This document shows positions 1-10,509 of a stretch of 64,000 nucleotides of DNA, one piece after another. The DNA is taken from contig CATLHC010000003.1 in the NCBI GenBank assembly GCA_949948775.1, forward strand, positions 1-64,000, written 5' to 3'. Numbering within the stretch: position 1 is the stretch's first letter; each line of letters starts with the position of its first letter. Both the position numbers and the translations under genes were made by a program. Below the pieces are notes generated by a model that was not told the origin of the DNA, did no database searches, and saw only the letters and a program-made list of their open reading frames with translations. This DNA is from an uncultured Oscillospiraceae bacterium. GTDB lineage: Bacteria > Bacillota > Clostridia > Oscillospirales > Oscillospiraceae.

Positions 1-1
1 C

Positions 2-391
2 ATTACCCTGGCGCTGTACCCGGCGGCGTATATCACCCGGCTCACCCGGTCGTCCATGCTGGACGTGCTGGGTCAGGACTATATCCGCACCGCCCGAGCC
101 AAGGGCGTGTCCGGCTGGCGGGTCATCTTCGGCCACGCGCTGAAGAATTCGCTCATCCCGGTCATCACCTATGTGGGTCCCATGCTGGCCTATATCGTCA
201 CCGGTTCTCTGGTGGTGGAGCAGATCTTTGCCGTGCCCGGCATCGGCCGCTATTTCGTCAGCAGCATCACCGGGCGGGATTATCCCCTCATCATGGGCAC
301 CACCATTGTGTTGGCCGTGCTCATCGTGGTGATGAACCTGGTGAGCGATATCCTCTATAAAGTGGTCGATCCCAGGATCACGCTGGAATAA
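2..391 (+). CDS. Peptide ABC transporter permease (DppB/OppB type), 5' truncated by window edge
   Basis: Frame open from base 2; GxDYIRTARAKG permease signature; start outside window. Confidence 0.9.
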   Translation: MTLALYPAAYITRLTRSSMLDVLGQDYIRTARAKGVSGWRVIFGHALKNSLIPVITYVGPMLAYIVTGSLVVEQIFAVPGIGRYFVSSITGRDYPLIMGTTIVLAVLIVVMNLVSDILYKVVDPRITLE

Positions 392-405
392 GGGGGAAGA
401 TCGAG

Positions 406-1464
406 ATGAAAAAGCCATTCAGCCTCCACGTAGATGTGGACGCCTTCCTGCCCGCCTCGGAGGAGGAGAAAGCGTATATGGTGCAGATGCGCCCGTCGTC
501 CACCTTCTTCAAGGACGGCGTGAAGCGCCTGCTGAAAAATAAGGTGGCCACGGTCAGCCTGCTGGCCATTCTCTTGATCACCCTGGCCTCCATCCTCCTG
601 CCCTTCTTCTGGCCCTATTCCTATGAGCAGCAGCTGGGTGTGGTCCCCGGCAAGCCGGTGGACTCCTCCTACAACAACCTGGCCCCCTTTGCCTACGGCA
701 AGACGGAGCAGGAGAGGATCGACGCAGGGGAAAAGGTGTTTCCCCACGTGTTCGGCACCGACTCGGCAGGCCGAGACTACTTCATCCGGGTGGTGTACGG
801 CACCCGAATCTCCCTGGCGGTGGGCTTCTTCGCCAGCATCATCGTGCTGGTCATCGGAATTTTGGTGGGTTCAGTGGCAGGCTACTGCGGCGGGAAGGTA
901 GACTTGATTATCATGCGCGTCGTGGACATCATCTACTCCCTGCCCGATATGTTGATGGTCATCCTGCTGGCCACCGTGCTGAAGGCGGCTCTGCCGGATA
1001 ATATCCTGGATGGGACGATTTTTGAAAAGATCGGCACCAACATCCTCAGCCTGTTCATCGTGTTTGCGCTGCTCTATTGGGTGTCCATGTCCCGGCTGAT
1101 CCGGGGCCAGATCCTCTCCCTGCGGGAGCAGGAGTATGTGCTGGCCGCCCAGGCCGCCGGGGCCAAGGGCAGCTGGGTGATTTCCAAGCACCTCATCCCC
1201 AACTGTATCAGCGTGGTCATCATCTCCACGGCGCTCCAGATCCCCAACGCCATCTTCACAGAGAGCTACCTGTCCTTTCTGGGCCTGGGCGTCAACGCCC
1301 CCATGCCGTCGCTGGGCTCCCTGGCCTCCGAGGCGCTCAACGGCATCACGTCCTACGCCTACCGGCTGGTGATCCCGGCCATTGTGATCTCGGTGATCGT
1401 GCTGTCCCTAAACCTCTTGGGCGACGGCCTGCGGGACGCCTTCGACCCCAAACTGAACGCTTAA
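406..1464 (+). CDS. Peptide ABC transporter permease (DppC/OppC type)
   Basis: TM protein, EQEYVLAAQAAGAKG loop, C-terminal GDGLRDAFDPKL. Confidence 0.93.
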   Translation: MKKPFSLHVDVDAFLPASEEEKAYMVQMRPSSTFFKDGVKRLLKNKVATVSLLAILLITLASILLPFFWPYSYEQQLGVVPGKPVDSSYNNLAPFAYGKTEQERIDAGEKVFPHVFGTDSAGRDYFIRVVYGTRISLAVGFFASIIVLVIGILVGSVAGYCGGKVDLIIMRVVDIIYSLPDMLMVILLATVLKAALPDNILDGTIFEKIGTNILSLFIVFALLYWVSMSRLIRGQILSLREQEYVLAAQAAGAKGSWVISKHLIPNCISVVIISTALQIPNAIFTESYLSFLGLGVNAPMPSLGSLASEALNGITSYAYRLVIPAIVISVIVLSLNLLGDGLRDAFDPKLNA

Positions 1465-1482
1465 GGAAAGGAGCGTGCGACT

Positions 1483-2496
1483 ATGTCTCTGTTGGAAGTT
1501 AAGGACCTGCACACCTCCTTCTTTACCGACGCGGGCGAGGTGAAGGCGGTCAACGGCGTATCCTTTTTCCTGGACCGGGGGAAGGTGCTGGGCATCGTGG
1601 GCGAGTCCGGCTCGGGCAAGTCCGTCACCGCCTACTCCATCATGCAGATTCTGGCGGGCACCGGCAAAATCGTGTCCGGTTCCATCAAGCTGGACGGGCA
1701 GGAGCTGGTGGGCGCCGGGGAAAAGGTGATGAAGACCGTCCGAGGCAACAGAATCTCCATCATCTTCCAGGACCCCATGACCTCCCTCAACCCCACCTAC
1801 ACCATCGGCAAGCAGCTGATGGAGGCCATCCTGCTCCACACCAACCGGAACAAAAAGGAGGCCTGGGACCGAGCGGTGGAGATGCTCCGCCTGGTGAACG
1901 TCAACGAGCCGGAGAAGCGGATGAAGCAGTATCCCTTCGAGTTCTCCGGCGGCATGCGCCAGCGGGTGATGATCGCCATGGCCCTGGCCTGCGAGCCGGA
2001 CATTCTCATCGCCGACGAGCCCACCACCGCCCTGGACGTGACCATCCAGGCCCAGATTCTGGAGCTGATGGGCACACTGCAAAAGGAGCTGGGCATGGCC
2101 ATCATCATGATCACCCACGATCTGGGCGTGGTGGCCCAGATGTGCGACGAGGTCATCGTCATGTACGCCGGTTCCATCTGCGAGCAGGGCACCGCCGACG
2201 AGATCTTCTACAACCCCTGCCACGAGTACACCAAGGGCCTGATGCGCTCCATCCCCACCGCCAACACGGCGGGGAAGAAGCTCCAGCCCATCACCGGCAC
2301 CCCCATCGACCTGCTGAACATGCCGGAGGGCTGCCCCTTCGCCCCCCGGTGCGACGCGGCCATGAAGATCTGTATCAAGCAGCGCTGTGAGAATATGCAG
2401 CTCAACGACGACCACCGCGCCGCCTGCTGGATGAACGTGAAGCGGGGCGTGGAGGACGGCTCCATCACGCTGGAAGGGGGGGCGGACCATGAGTGA
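1483..2496 (+). CDS. Peptide ABC transporter ATPase (OppD/DppD type)
   Basis: GESGSGKS Walker A, FSGGMRQRVMIAMAL signature, C-terminal CPFAPRC motif. Confidence 0.94.
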   Translation: MSLLEVKDLHTSFFTDAGEVKAVNGVSFFLDRGKVLGIVGESGSGKSVTAYSIMQILAGTGKIVSGSIKLDGQELVGAGEKVMKTVRGNRISIIFQDPMTSLNPTYTIGKQLMEAILLHTNRNKKEAWDRAVEMLRLVNVNEPEKRMKQYPFEFSGGMRQRVMIAMALACEPDILIADEPTTALDVTIQAQILELMGTLQKELGMAIIMITHDLGVVAQMCDEVIVMYAGSICEQGTADEIFYNPCHEYTKGLMRSIPTANTAGKKLQPITGTPIDLLNMPEGCPFAPRCDAAMKICIKQRCENMQLNDDHRAACWMNVKRGVEDGSITLEGGADHE

Positions 2497-3475
2497 GCAG
2501 GGAAACCGGCCCTTGATTGAGGTCAAGAACCTGAAGGAGTACTTCAACATCAACATGGGGATGTTCCGAACCAAGCCGCTGAAGGCGGTGGACGACGTGT
2601 CCTTCTCCATCAACAAGGGGGAGACCCTGGGCCTGGTGGGGGAGTCGGGCTGCGGCAAGACCACCGTGGGCCGAACCATCCTCCACCTCTACAAGCCCAC
2701 CGGCGGGGAGGTCTGGTACGACGGGAAAAAGCTGGAGACCCGCGCGGACATCCAGGAGTTCCGTAAGAAGGCCACCATGGTGTTTCAGGATCCCTACTCC
2801 TCCCTAAATCCCCGCATGACGGTGTCCGACATCATCGGTGAGCCGCTGGACATCCACAATCTGTACTCCACCAAGCAGGAGCGGATGGACCGCATCCTGG
2901 AGCTGATGGGCCATGTGGGCCTGAACAGCGAGCACGCCTCCCGCTACGCCCACGAGTTCTCCGGCGGCCAGCGACAGCGCATCGGCATCGCCCGCTCACT
3001 GGCGGTGAACCCGGACTTCATCGTGTGCGACGAGCCGGTGTCCGCCCTGGACGTGTCCATTCAGGCCCAGGTCATCAATATGTTCGACGAGCTTCAGGAT
3101 AAGCTGGGGCTGACCTATCTATTCATCGCCCACGACCTGCTGGTGGTGCGCCACATCAGCGACCGCATCGCCGTGATGTACCTGGGCAAGATGGTGGAGC
3201 TGGCGGACGCGGCGGAGATCTATGACCGGCCGCTGCACCCCTACTCCAAGTCCCTGCTGTCCGCCGTGCCGGTGCCCGACCCCAAGGCGGCCCGGGCCAA
3301 TCAGCGCATCGTCCTCACCGGCGACATCCCCAGCCCCCTCAACGCCCCCTCCGGCTGTCCTTTCCGCACCCGCTGCCGGTATGCCACCGAACAGTGCGCC
3401 GCGGAGATACCTGAATTCAAGGAGGTGGAGAAAGGCCACTTTGTGGCCTGCCACCGGACGGCTGAGGTGAATTGA
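2489..3475 (+). CDS. Peptide ABC transporter ATPase (OppF/DppF type)
   Basis: GESGCGKTT, FSGGQRQRIGIARSL, overlaps upstream ORF. Confidence 0.94.
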   Translation: MSEQGNRPLIEVKNLKEYFNINMGMFRTKPLKAVDDVSFSINKGETLGLVGESGCGKTTVGRTILHLYKPTGGEVWYDGKKLETRADIQEFRKKATMVFQDPYSSLNPRMTVSDIIGEPLDIHNLYSTKQERMDRILELMGHVGLNSEHASRYAHEFSGGQRQRIGIARSLAVNPDFIVCDEPVSALDVSIQAQVINMFDELQDKLGLTYLFIAHDLLVVRHISDRIAVMYLGKMVELADAAEIYDRPLHPYSKSLLSAVPVPDPKAARANQRIVLTGDIPSPLNAPSGCPFRTRCRYATEQCAAEIPEFKEVEKGHFVACHRTAEVN

Positions 3476-3566
3476 TCTGTTTCATCATACGCGGCGGGGG
3501 AACACCCCCGGCAGGCGCGTATTTTGAAAAATAGCCCTAAAATGAAATAAGGAAGGAAGAAAGTAA

Positions 3567-5429
3567 ATGAAAAAGTTTCTGTCTCTGCTCCTGGCCTCCG
3601 CCATGGTGCTGAGCCTGGCCGCCTGTAGCAGCGGTCAGACCAACGAGAGCGCGGCACCCGGTGAGAGCGGCGCGCCCGCCGGCAGCTCCATCGCCGTGTG
3701 CATCGCCTCCGAGCCCGACACCATCGACCCCGCCCTGAACTCCGCCGTGGACGGCGCCACCCTGGTGTCCCACCTGTTCTCCGGCCTGGCCAAGTGGGCC
3801 CAGGACGACAGCGGCAAGCTGATCATCGTGCCTGACGCCGCCACCGAGCTGCCCGAGGGCGTGGTCAATGCCGACGGCACCGTCACCTACACCTACACCC
3901 TGAAGGACAAAGTGACCTGGTCCGATGGCAAGCCTGTCACCGCCGGGGACTTCGTGTTTGCCTGGAACCGCGCCGCTGGCACGGAGCTGGCCGCCGACTA
4001 TGGCTATATGTTCGAGGTGGTGGACGGCTACGCCGACATTTGGGAGATGGTGAAGGACGAGCAGGGCAACGATACGGATGAGTATGCCAATCCCGACGCC
4101 ACCCTGAACGTCAAGGCTGTGGACGATAAGACCCTGGAGGTCACCCTGGCCAACGCCGTGGCCTACTGGGACGAGCTGCTGGCCTTCCCCACCTACTTCC
4201 CCGTGCGTGAGGACGTGGTGTCCAACGAGGCCTGGGCCACCGAGCCCTCCACCTACGTGTCCAACGGCGCCTACACCATGACCGGCTGGGACCACAACAG
4301 CGTCATCACCCTGGAGAAGAATAAGCACTTCCATGACGCCGATGAGATTCTCATGGACAAGATCGAGTTCTACCTGTCCGACGACTCCAACAACATGCTC
4401 ACCAACTTCCAGAACGGCAGCTGGTTGCTCATCGACGACGTGCCCACCAACGAGATCGCCAACCTGAAGGCCAACGACCCTGATCAGTTTGTGGTGGCCG
4501 GCCAGATCGGCACCTACTACGCATGCTGGAACGTGAACGAGGAGCTCCTGCCCGCCTCCAGCACCCTCACCGGCGTGGAGGCCGAGAAGGCCAGGGCCGA
4601 GATCCGCAAGGCCCTAGCCCTGCTGCTGGACCGCAACTACCTGGTGGAGAACGTCACCCAGGCCGGCCAGCTGCCCGCCTCCTCCTTTGTGGCCATGGGC
4701 ATGACCGAGCCCGACGGCACGCAGTTCTACCAGAACACCGGCGTCAGCGATGACTTCGACGGCTACTATGACGTGAGTAAGGATGCCCTGGAGTCCAACT
4801 TTGCCTCCGCCGTGGAGACCCTGAAGAAATACTACACCTATGACGAGGCCAGCGGCAAGTTTACCGACTTCCCCAGCATCTCCTACCTGTATAACACCAA
4901 CGACTCCCATAAGGCCATCGGCGAATACCTGCAGGCGGCGTTCGCGGCCGTGGGCATCAACATGGGCCTGGAGAACCAGGAGTGGAACACCTTCCTGAAC
5001 ACCCGTAAGAACGGCGATTACGCCATGGCCCGCAACGGCTGGCTGGCCGACTACAACGACCCCATCTGCTTCCTGGATATGTGGACCTCCGGCTCCGGCA
5101 ACAACGACATCCAGTACGGCAAGGGCGCCCACAAGGACCTGGCCATGTACAACCTGGACCTGACCGGCCTGGGCTATGACGACATCAAGGTGGAGAACGG
5201 CACCTGGGCCCAGACCTACGACGTGCTCATTTCCACCATCAAGAGCTGCACCGACAACGAGAAGCGCTATCAGCTGATGCACATGGCTGAGGACATGCTC
5301 ATGGACACCGGCTGCATCGTCCCCCTGTATTTCTACACCGACATCTATATGCTCAACAAGAACGTGGACGGCTTCTTCTCCAATCCCCTGGGCTACAAGT
5401 ACTTCATGTACTGCACCGTCAACGGCTGA
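3567..5429 (+). CDS. Oligopeptide ABC transporter substrate-binding lipoprotein (OppA type)
   Basis: Lipobox LAACSSG, SBP family 5 sequence. Confidence 0.93.
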   Translation: MKKFLSLLLASAMVLSLAACSSGQTNESAAPGESGAPAGSSIAVCIASEPDTIDPALNSAVDGATLVSHLFSGLAKWAQDDSGKLIIVPDAATELPEGVVNADGTVTYTYTLKDKVTWSDGKPVTAGDFVFAWNRAAGTELAADYGYMFEVVDGYADIWEMVKDEQGNDTDEYANPDATLNVKAVDDKTLEVTLANAVAYWDELLAFPTYFPVREDVVSNEAWATEPSTYVSNGAYTMTGWDHNSVITLEKNKHFHDADEILMDKIEFYLSDDSNNMLTNFQNGSWLLIDDVPTNEIANLKANDPDQFVVAGQIGTYYACWNVNEELLPASSTLTGVEAEKARAEIRKALALLLDRNYLVENVTQAGQLPASSFVAMGMTEPDGTQFYQNTGVSDDFDGYYDVSKDALESNFASAVETLKKYYTYDEASGKFTDFPSISYLYNTNDSHKAIGEYLQAAFAAVGINMGLENQEWNTFLNTRKNGDYAMARNGWLADYNDPICFLDMWTSGSGNNDIQYGKGAHKDLAMYNLDLTGLGYDDIKVENGTWAQTYDVLISTIKSCTDNEKRYQLMHMAEDMLMDTGCIVPLYFYTDIYMLNKNVDGFFSNPLGYKYFMYCTVNG

Positions 5430-5457
5430 GAGGCGGTCTGAACACAAGACGAACGGA

Positions 5458-5491
5458 GCGCGCGGCGGGCATCCCGCCGCGCGCCTTTTTT
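5458..5491 (+). terminator. Rho-independent terminator after first opp operon
   Basis: gcgcgcggcgggcatcccgccgcgcgc followed by tttttt. Confidence 0.9.
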
Positions 5492-5611
5492 GGGGGCTGT
5501 AGATAGCGCCCATTAAATTGGAGAGAACCGGATTGGATTTATGCAAAATGCCGATTGCAATTCCGCCGCCGCTTTGATACCATAAAAATCTAAAGTGTGA
5601 CAAAATATAAA

Positions 5612-5887
5612 AAACGCGATGACGGGAAGAGTAGGCCCGCGCCCCGCTTTTCAGAGAGCCCCCACGGTGAGAACGGGCAGGCGGAACGAGCTGAACATGG
5701 TCCCTGAGGGTCGCGGGTGAGCCCCGGCGGGTGAGCCTGCGGCGGGTCCGCCCGTTACAGCGGCAGCCGGTGGGCGATGTTTTGCGCCCGGCCGGAAGAG
5801 GCGGGCGCTTCGCGCCCGTGAAACAAGGTGGTACCGCGTGGATGCACGCCCTTGCGCAGCTTGCGCTGTGCGAGGGCGTTTTTTGCG
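5612..5887 (+). promoter_or_regulatory. T-box leader (tRNA-sensing attenuator)
   Basis: GATGACGGGAAGAGTA, AGAGAGCC...GGTGAGAACGGG, GAACATGGTCCCTGAG, T-box AGGTGGTACCGCG at about 5826, intrinsic terminator cgcccttgcgcagcttgcgctgtgcgagggcgtttttt. Confidence 0.93.
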
Positions 5888-5939
5888 CGCTCCATATACT
5901 ATCGGTCCCCGGCCCGCGCCGGGACGAGAAAAGAGGTCC

Positions 5940-7613
5940 ATGGAAATGAAAAAGAAAGCCCATTTGTTCCGTTCCCTGACGGCGGCCTTGGCCCTGAGCC
6001 TGATTCTGGTGGGCTGCGGCGGCAACCCCGGCCCTGCCGCCGACGGCTCCGCCGCCCCCGGTGCCTCCGCCGAGCCCGGCCAGTCCGCCGCCGTCGGAGC
6101 CGAAGGCCCCAAGGTGTTCCGCTTCGGCCAGGCCCCCTATGGCGACACCCTAGACATGCAGATCAGCACCGGCAGCCTGTCCGCCTCCATCGCCGACGAG
6201 ATCACCGAGAGCCTGCTGCGCTTTGACGACGACAACAACGAGGAGCCGGTGCTCATCACCGACTTCCCCACCGTCAGCGAGGACGGCACCGTGTATTCCT
6301 TCGAGCTGAAGCAGGGGGTGAAATTCACCAACGGCACCGAGCTCACCGCCAAGGACGTGAAATTCACCTTTGAGCGGATGTTCACCCCCGCCACCGGCGC
6401 CAAGAGCTTCAGCTACTTCAGCATGATCGTGGGCGCCAAAGATATGCTGGACGGCAAGGCCACTGAGCTGGCCGGAATCGAGATCCAGGACGACTACCAC
6501 TTCACCATCACCCTGGAGTACCCCTTCGCCCCCTTCGTGAAGAACCTGGGCACCAGCTACGCCGACATCTTCCCCATGGACGCCTGCACCGAGGCAGGGG
6601 CCGACTGGGGCATTGACGACAACCTCATCGGCACCGGCCCCTATAAGTTCCAGTCCAACGACCCCAACACCGAGGCGGTGCTGGTGAAGAACGAGGACTA
6701 CCACGGCGGCGAGGTGAAGCTGGACGAGATCCACGTGATCTACTACAGCGACACCACCACCAAGCTGCTGGCCTATGAGAACGGCGACATCGACGCCTGC
6801 GACCTGATCTCCACCCAGCTGGGCCAGTATAAGGACACCTACGGCGACCAGATCACCGCCTACCACCCCCTGGGCACCTGCTTCCTCAGCCTGAACCTGG
6901 ACGTGGACGCCCTGAAGGACGTGAAGGTGCGCCAGGCCATCTCCCTGGCCATCAACCGGGAGGAGCTGGTGCAGTACACCCTGGATGGCGCGGGCATCCC
7001 CGCCACCACCTATCTGAACCCCGCCATCCCCGGCCACGACGACTCCCTCCCCGTCTATGAGTACAACGTGGACAAGGCCAAACAGCTGCTGGCCGAGGCG
7101 GGCTACCCCGACGGGCTGACCATCGACGGCGGCAAGGTCCGCCAGCAGGAGGAGACCCTGGCCACCGCCATCCAGGGCTATCTGGCCGAGGCGGGCATCA
7201 ACTACGTCTTTGATGTGGTGGACGCCGCTACCTGGTCCAGCGAGCGCTCCAGCGGCAAGCTGGCCACCACCTTCATCACCTGGAACGCTCTGTACGCCGA
7301 CGCCGATTTCCAGGTCTACAACTACTTCTACAGCGCCAACAGCGGCCGCCAGAGCGTGAACTACAGCAACCCCGCCTTCGACAAGCTGATGGACGACGCC
7401 CGCTCCGACACCGATGAGGCCCACCGGGCCGAGCTGTATCAGCAGGCGGACCAGATCCTCTCCCACGAGGACATGGCCTGCATCCCCCTGTACTATCCCC
7501 AGTCTCAGTTCTTGGCCAAGCCCTACGTCAAGGATATGAAGGTGGGCAACCTGATCTACCACCTGTGGAACATCGACATCGACCTGGACGCCCAGGCGGC
7601 CTTCAACGGCTGA
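5940..7613 (+). CDS. Peptide ABC transporter substrate-binding lipoprotein
   Basis: MEMKKKAHLF...LILVGCGG lipobox; start reassigned from listed 5838 because that ORF runs through the T-box terminator. Confidence 0.9.
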   Translation: MEMKKKAHLFRSLTAALALSLILVGCGGNPGPAADGSAAPGASAEPGQSAAVGAEGPKVFRFGQAPYGDTLDMQISTGSLSASIADEITESLLRFDDDNNEEPVLITDFPTVSEDGTVYSFELKQGVKFTNGTELTAKDVKFTFERMFTPATGAKSFSYFSMIVGAKDMLDGKATELAGIEIQDDYHFTITLEYPFAPFVKNLGTSYADIFPMDACTEAGADWGIDDNLIGTGPYKFQSNDPNTEAVLVKNEDYHGGEVKLDEIHVIYYSDTTTKLLAYENGDIDACDLISTQLGQYKDTYGDQITAYHPLGTCFLSLNLDVDALKDVKVRQAISLAINREELVQYTLDGAGIPATTYLNPAIPGHDDSLPVYEYNVDKAKQLLAEAGYPDGLTIDGGKVRQQEETLATAIQGYLAEAGINYVFDVVDAATWSSERSSGKLATTFITWNALYADADFQVYNYFYSANSGRQSVNYSNPAFDKLMDDARSDTDEAHRAELYQQADQILSHEDMACIPLYYPQSQFLAKPYVKDMKVGNLIYHLWNIDIDLDAQAAFNG

Positions 7614-7705
7614 CAAGGGCACCCCACAGACACGGCGGCCTGAGAGACTTCTCAGGCCGCCGCGGAAATAGACGCAAACACAGCGAGAAAGGGAGCGGTG
7701 CTTCC

Positions 7706-8638
7706 ATGAGACGATACCTGGTCAAACGGGTGCTGCTGGCGCTGGGGATTTTGTTCTCCATCTCCCTCATCACCTTTTTTATCTTGAACATCATGCCCGG
7801 CGACGCGGTGGCCCTCATGCTGGGCGACACCGCCGACCCCAACACCATCGAGACCGTCCGCCACAACCTGGGCATGGACCGGCCCATGTGGGAGCAGTAT
7901 GTCGACTGGATCGTCGGCGTGTTCACCGGCGATCTAGGCACCAGCTACTTCCAGCGCAAGGCGGTGTCCGACCTGCTGCTCACCGCTTTCGGCTATACCG
8001 CAAGGTTGGCGGCGGTGTCCTACGTCATCGCCCTGGCGGTGGGGCTGGTGGCGGGCATCGTGTCCGCCCTGAACCGGGGCACCATCCTGGACCGGGGTCT
8101 CATGACCCTCACTGTGGTGGGGATCAGCGCCCCCAGCTTCTGGGTGGCCATCATCCTCCAGATTTTCATCGGCCTGCGGTTCAAAGCCATCCCCATCAGC
8201 GGGTTGGACACCCCCATCTCCTACCTGCTGCCCTGCATCTCCCTGGGTCTGCGGTACGCCGCCTCCATCGCCCGCATCACCCGCACCAGCATGCTGGAGG
8301 TCATGGGCCAGGACTTCATCCGCACCGCCCGGGCCAAGGGGCTGTCCCCTTGGCGCACGGTGATGGTGCATATGTTCCGCAACGCCCTGGTGCCCATCAT
8401 CACCGTCATCGGCGCCGACATTGGCACCCTGTTCGCCGGGAGCATGCTCACCGAGTCGGTGTTCAACATCCAGGGCGTGGGCAAGCTGCTGGTGGACAAC
8501 ATCACCAAGCGGGATATCCCGGTGGTCCAGGGCTGCGTCATCTGTGTGGCCATCATCTGCGTGGTGGTTTACCTGGCGGTGGACCTGCTGTACGCCGTGG
8601 TGGACCCCAACATCCGTCTGGGAGGTGAGGAAGCGTGA
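7706..8638 (+). CDS. Peptide ABC transporter permease (OppB type)
   Basis: MRRYLVKRVLLALGIL start in listed ORF 7565..8638; GQDFIRTARAKG. Confidence 0.92.
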   Translation: MRRYLVKRVLLALGILFSISLITFFILNIMPGDAVALMLGDTADPNTIETVRHNLGMDRPMWEQYVDWIVGVFTGDLGTSYFQRKAVSDLLLTAFGYTARLAAVSYVIALAVGLVAGIVSALNRGTILDRGLMTLTVVGISAPSFWVAIILQIFIGLRFKAIPISGLDTPISYLLPCISLGLRYAASIARITRTSMLEVMGQDFIRTARAKGLSPWRTVMVHMFRNALVPIITVIGADIGTLFAGSMLTESVFNIQGVGKLLVDNITKRDIPVVQGCVICVAIICVVVYLAVDLLYAVVDPNIRLGGEEA

Positions 8639-9513
8639 AACGAAAGAGAGAGCCCTCCCCCGTGCTCACCTACCGGGGCTATTACCGGGAGAGCTGGGAG
8701 CTGCTGAAGCGGGACCCGCTGGCCATGGTCAGCTTGGTCATCGTGATCTTCCTGGTGATCATCGCCGTGTTCGCGCCCCTCATCGCCCCCTATGATCCGG
8801 ACAAGCAGGTGCTGAGCCAGAAGCTCATGGACCCCTGTCTGGAGCACTGGTTCGGCTGTGATAAGCATGGCCGGGATATCCTGTCCCGGTGCATCTACGG
8901 CTGCCGGGTGAGCTTGAGCGTGGGCCTGGTGAGCCAGATCATCGCCACCGTCATCGGCTACTTTATGGGTGTGTGCGCCGGCTACTTCGGCGGTAAGGCG
9001 GACGCCGTCATCTCCTTTCTCATCCAGGTGTTTTCCAGCCTGCCCGACCTGCTGCTGGCCATGGCCCTCATGTTCGCCCTGGGCAGCGGCCTGGTGAACC
9101 TGTATATCTCGCTGGGGGTGCTGGCCTGGGCCCGCACCGCCCGGCTCATCCGGGGCACCGTGCTCCAATTGAAGGAAAAGGAATACGTCAAGTCCTGCAA
9201 GGTGGACGGGGGGAGCGACCTGCGCGTCATCCTGCGCCACCTGCTGCCCAACTGCATCCCCACCCTCATCATCACCGTCACCATGGGCATCCCCTCCGCC
9301 ATTCTGTCCGAGGCCAGCCTCAGCTTTTTGGGCCTGGGCGTGCGCAGCCCCATGGCCAGCTGGGGGTCCATGATCGCGGAATCCCAGGAGTTTTTCCGCT
9401 CCAAGGCGTTTTACAGCCTGTTCCCCGGCCTGTGCATCATCGTGGCCGTCATCGCCTTCAACACCCTGGGGGACGGCCTGCGGGACGCCCTGGACCCCAA
9501 ATTGAGAAAGTGA
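8635..9513 (+). CDS. Peptide ABC transporter permease (OppC type)
   Basis: TM protein, GDGLRDALDPKL terminus. Confidence 0.92.
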   Translation: MKRKREPSPVLTYRGYYRESWELLKRDPLAMVSLVIVIFLVIIAVFAPLIAPYDPDKQVLSQKLMDPCLEHWFGCDKHGRDILSRCIYGCRVSLSVGLVSQIIATVIGYFMGVCAGYFGGKADAVISFLIQVFSSLPDLLLAMALMFALGSGLVNLYISLGVLAWARTARLIRGTVLQLKEKEYVKSCKVDGGSDLRVILRHLLPNCIPTLIITVTMGIPSAILSEASLSFLGLGVRSPMASWGSMIAESQEFFRSKAFYSLFPGLCIIVAVIAFNTLGDGLRDALDPKLRK

Positions 9514-9522
9514 GGGAGAGAG

Positions 9523-10509
9523 ATGGCTGAGACTGTGTTGGAGGTCAAGGACCTCTCCATCACCTTTTTCACCAAGCAGGGGGCGCTGCCCACGGTGGAC
9601 GGCGTGTCCTTCACCCTGGACCGGGGGGAGACCCTGGGCATCGTGGGGGAGTCGGGCTGCGGCAAGAGCATGACCGTCAACGGCATCCTCCAGATGGTGC
9701 CCGCCCCCGGCAGGGTCACCGGCGGCAGCGTGAAGCTGGCCGGGGAGGAGCTGGTGGGCATGAGGGAGAAGGAGCTTTGCAAAAAGCGGGGCCAGGACGT
9801 GGCCATCATCTTCCAGGAGCCCATGACCAGCCTGAACCCCCTCATGACCTGTGGGCGGCAGATCTCCGAGACCATCCAGGCCCACAAAAAGGTGAGCCGG
9901 AGGGAGGCGGACCAGCGCGCCCTGGAACTCATCGAGCTGGTGGGCATCCCCATGCCGGAGAAGATCTTCCACTCCATTCCGGGGCAGCTGTCCGGCGGGA
10001 TGCGCCAGCGCATCGTCATCGCCATGGCCCTGTGCAACAACCCCGGCGTGCTCATCTGCGACGAGCCCACCACCGCCCTGGACGTGACGGTCCAGGCCCA
10101 GATTCTGGGCCTCATCAACGAGCTGAAGGAGAAGTTCGGCACCGCCGTCATCTTCATCACCCACGACCTGGGGGTCATCCGCCAGATGGCGGACAAGGTG
10201 CTGGTGATGTATGTGGGCCAGGCGGTGGAGCAGGTGGACGCCAAGGAGCTGTTCGACAATCCCCTCCACCCCTATACCCAGGGGCTGATGCGCTGCATCC
10301 CCGGCATGGACGGTGGGGACGGCGATCTGCATGTCATCGACGGTTCGGTGCCCATGCTGTACGATCTGCCAAAGGGCTGCCTGTTCGCTCCCCGGTGCCC
10401 CTACGCCGACGACCGGTGCCGCGGGGAGCGCCCTGGCTTTTACGGCGCGGGAGGCCACCGGGTGCGCTGCTTCCGCTGTGAGTCCATGGGAGAGGAGGGG
10501 AGCCGATGA
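9523..10509 (+). CDS. Peptide ABC transporter ATPase (OppD type)
   Basis: GESGCGKS, LSGGMRQRIVIAMAL. Confidence 0.93.
   Translation: MAETVLEVKDLSITFFTKQGALPTVDGVSFTLDRGETLGIVGESGCGKSMTVNGILQMVPAPGRVTGGSVKLAGEELVGMREKELCKKRGQDVAIIFQEPMTSLNPLMTCGRQISETIQAHKKVSRREADQRALELIELVGIPMPEKIFHSIPGQLSGGMRQRIVIAMALCNNPGVLICDEPTTALDVTVQAQILGLINELKEKFGTAVIFITHDLGVIRQMADKVLVMYVGQAVEQVDAKELFDNPLHPYTQGLMRCIPGMDGGDGDLHVIDGSVPMLYDLPKGCLFAPRCPYADDRCRGERPGFYGAGGHRVRCFRCESMGEEGSR

Noticed and set aside
5698-5700. TGG (Trp) reading of the T-box specifier
   Set aside because: Next base is T rather than the usual purine, and the TGGT bulge fits A73 rather than the G73 of tRNA-Trp; still needs model confirmation.
5838-5939. 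N-terminal extension of the second SBP ORF (MDARPCAAC...)
   Set aside because: Lies in the T-box terminator; a signal peptide start at 5940/5946 fits better.
8569-10458. 629-aa minus-strand ORF opposite opp genes (also 6150..7622, 4614..5963, 12801..14510)
   Set aside because: Antisense shadow ORFs overlapping well-supported genes; no domain motifs recognised.
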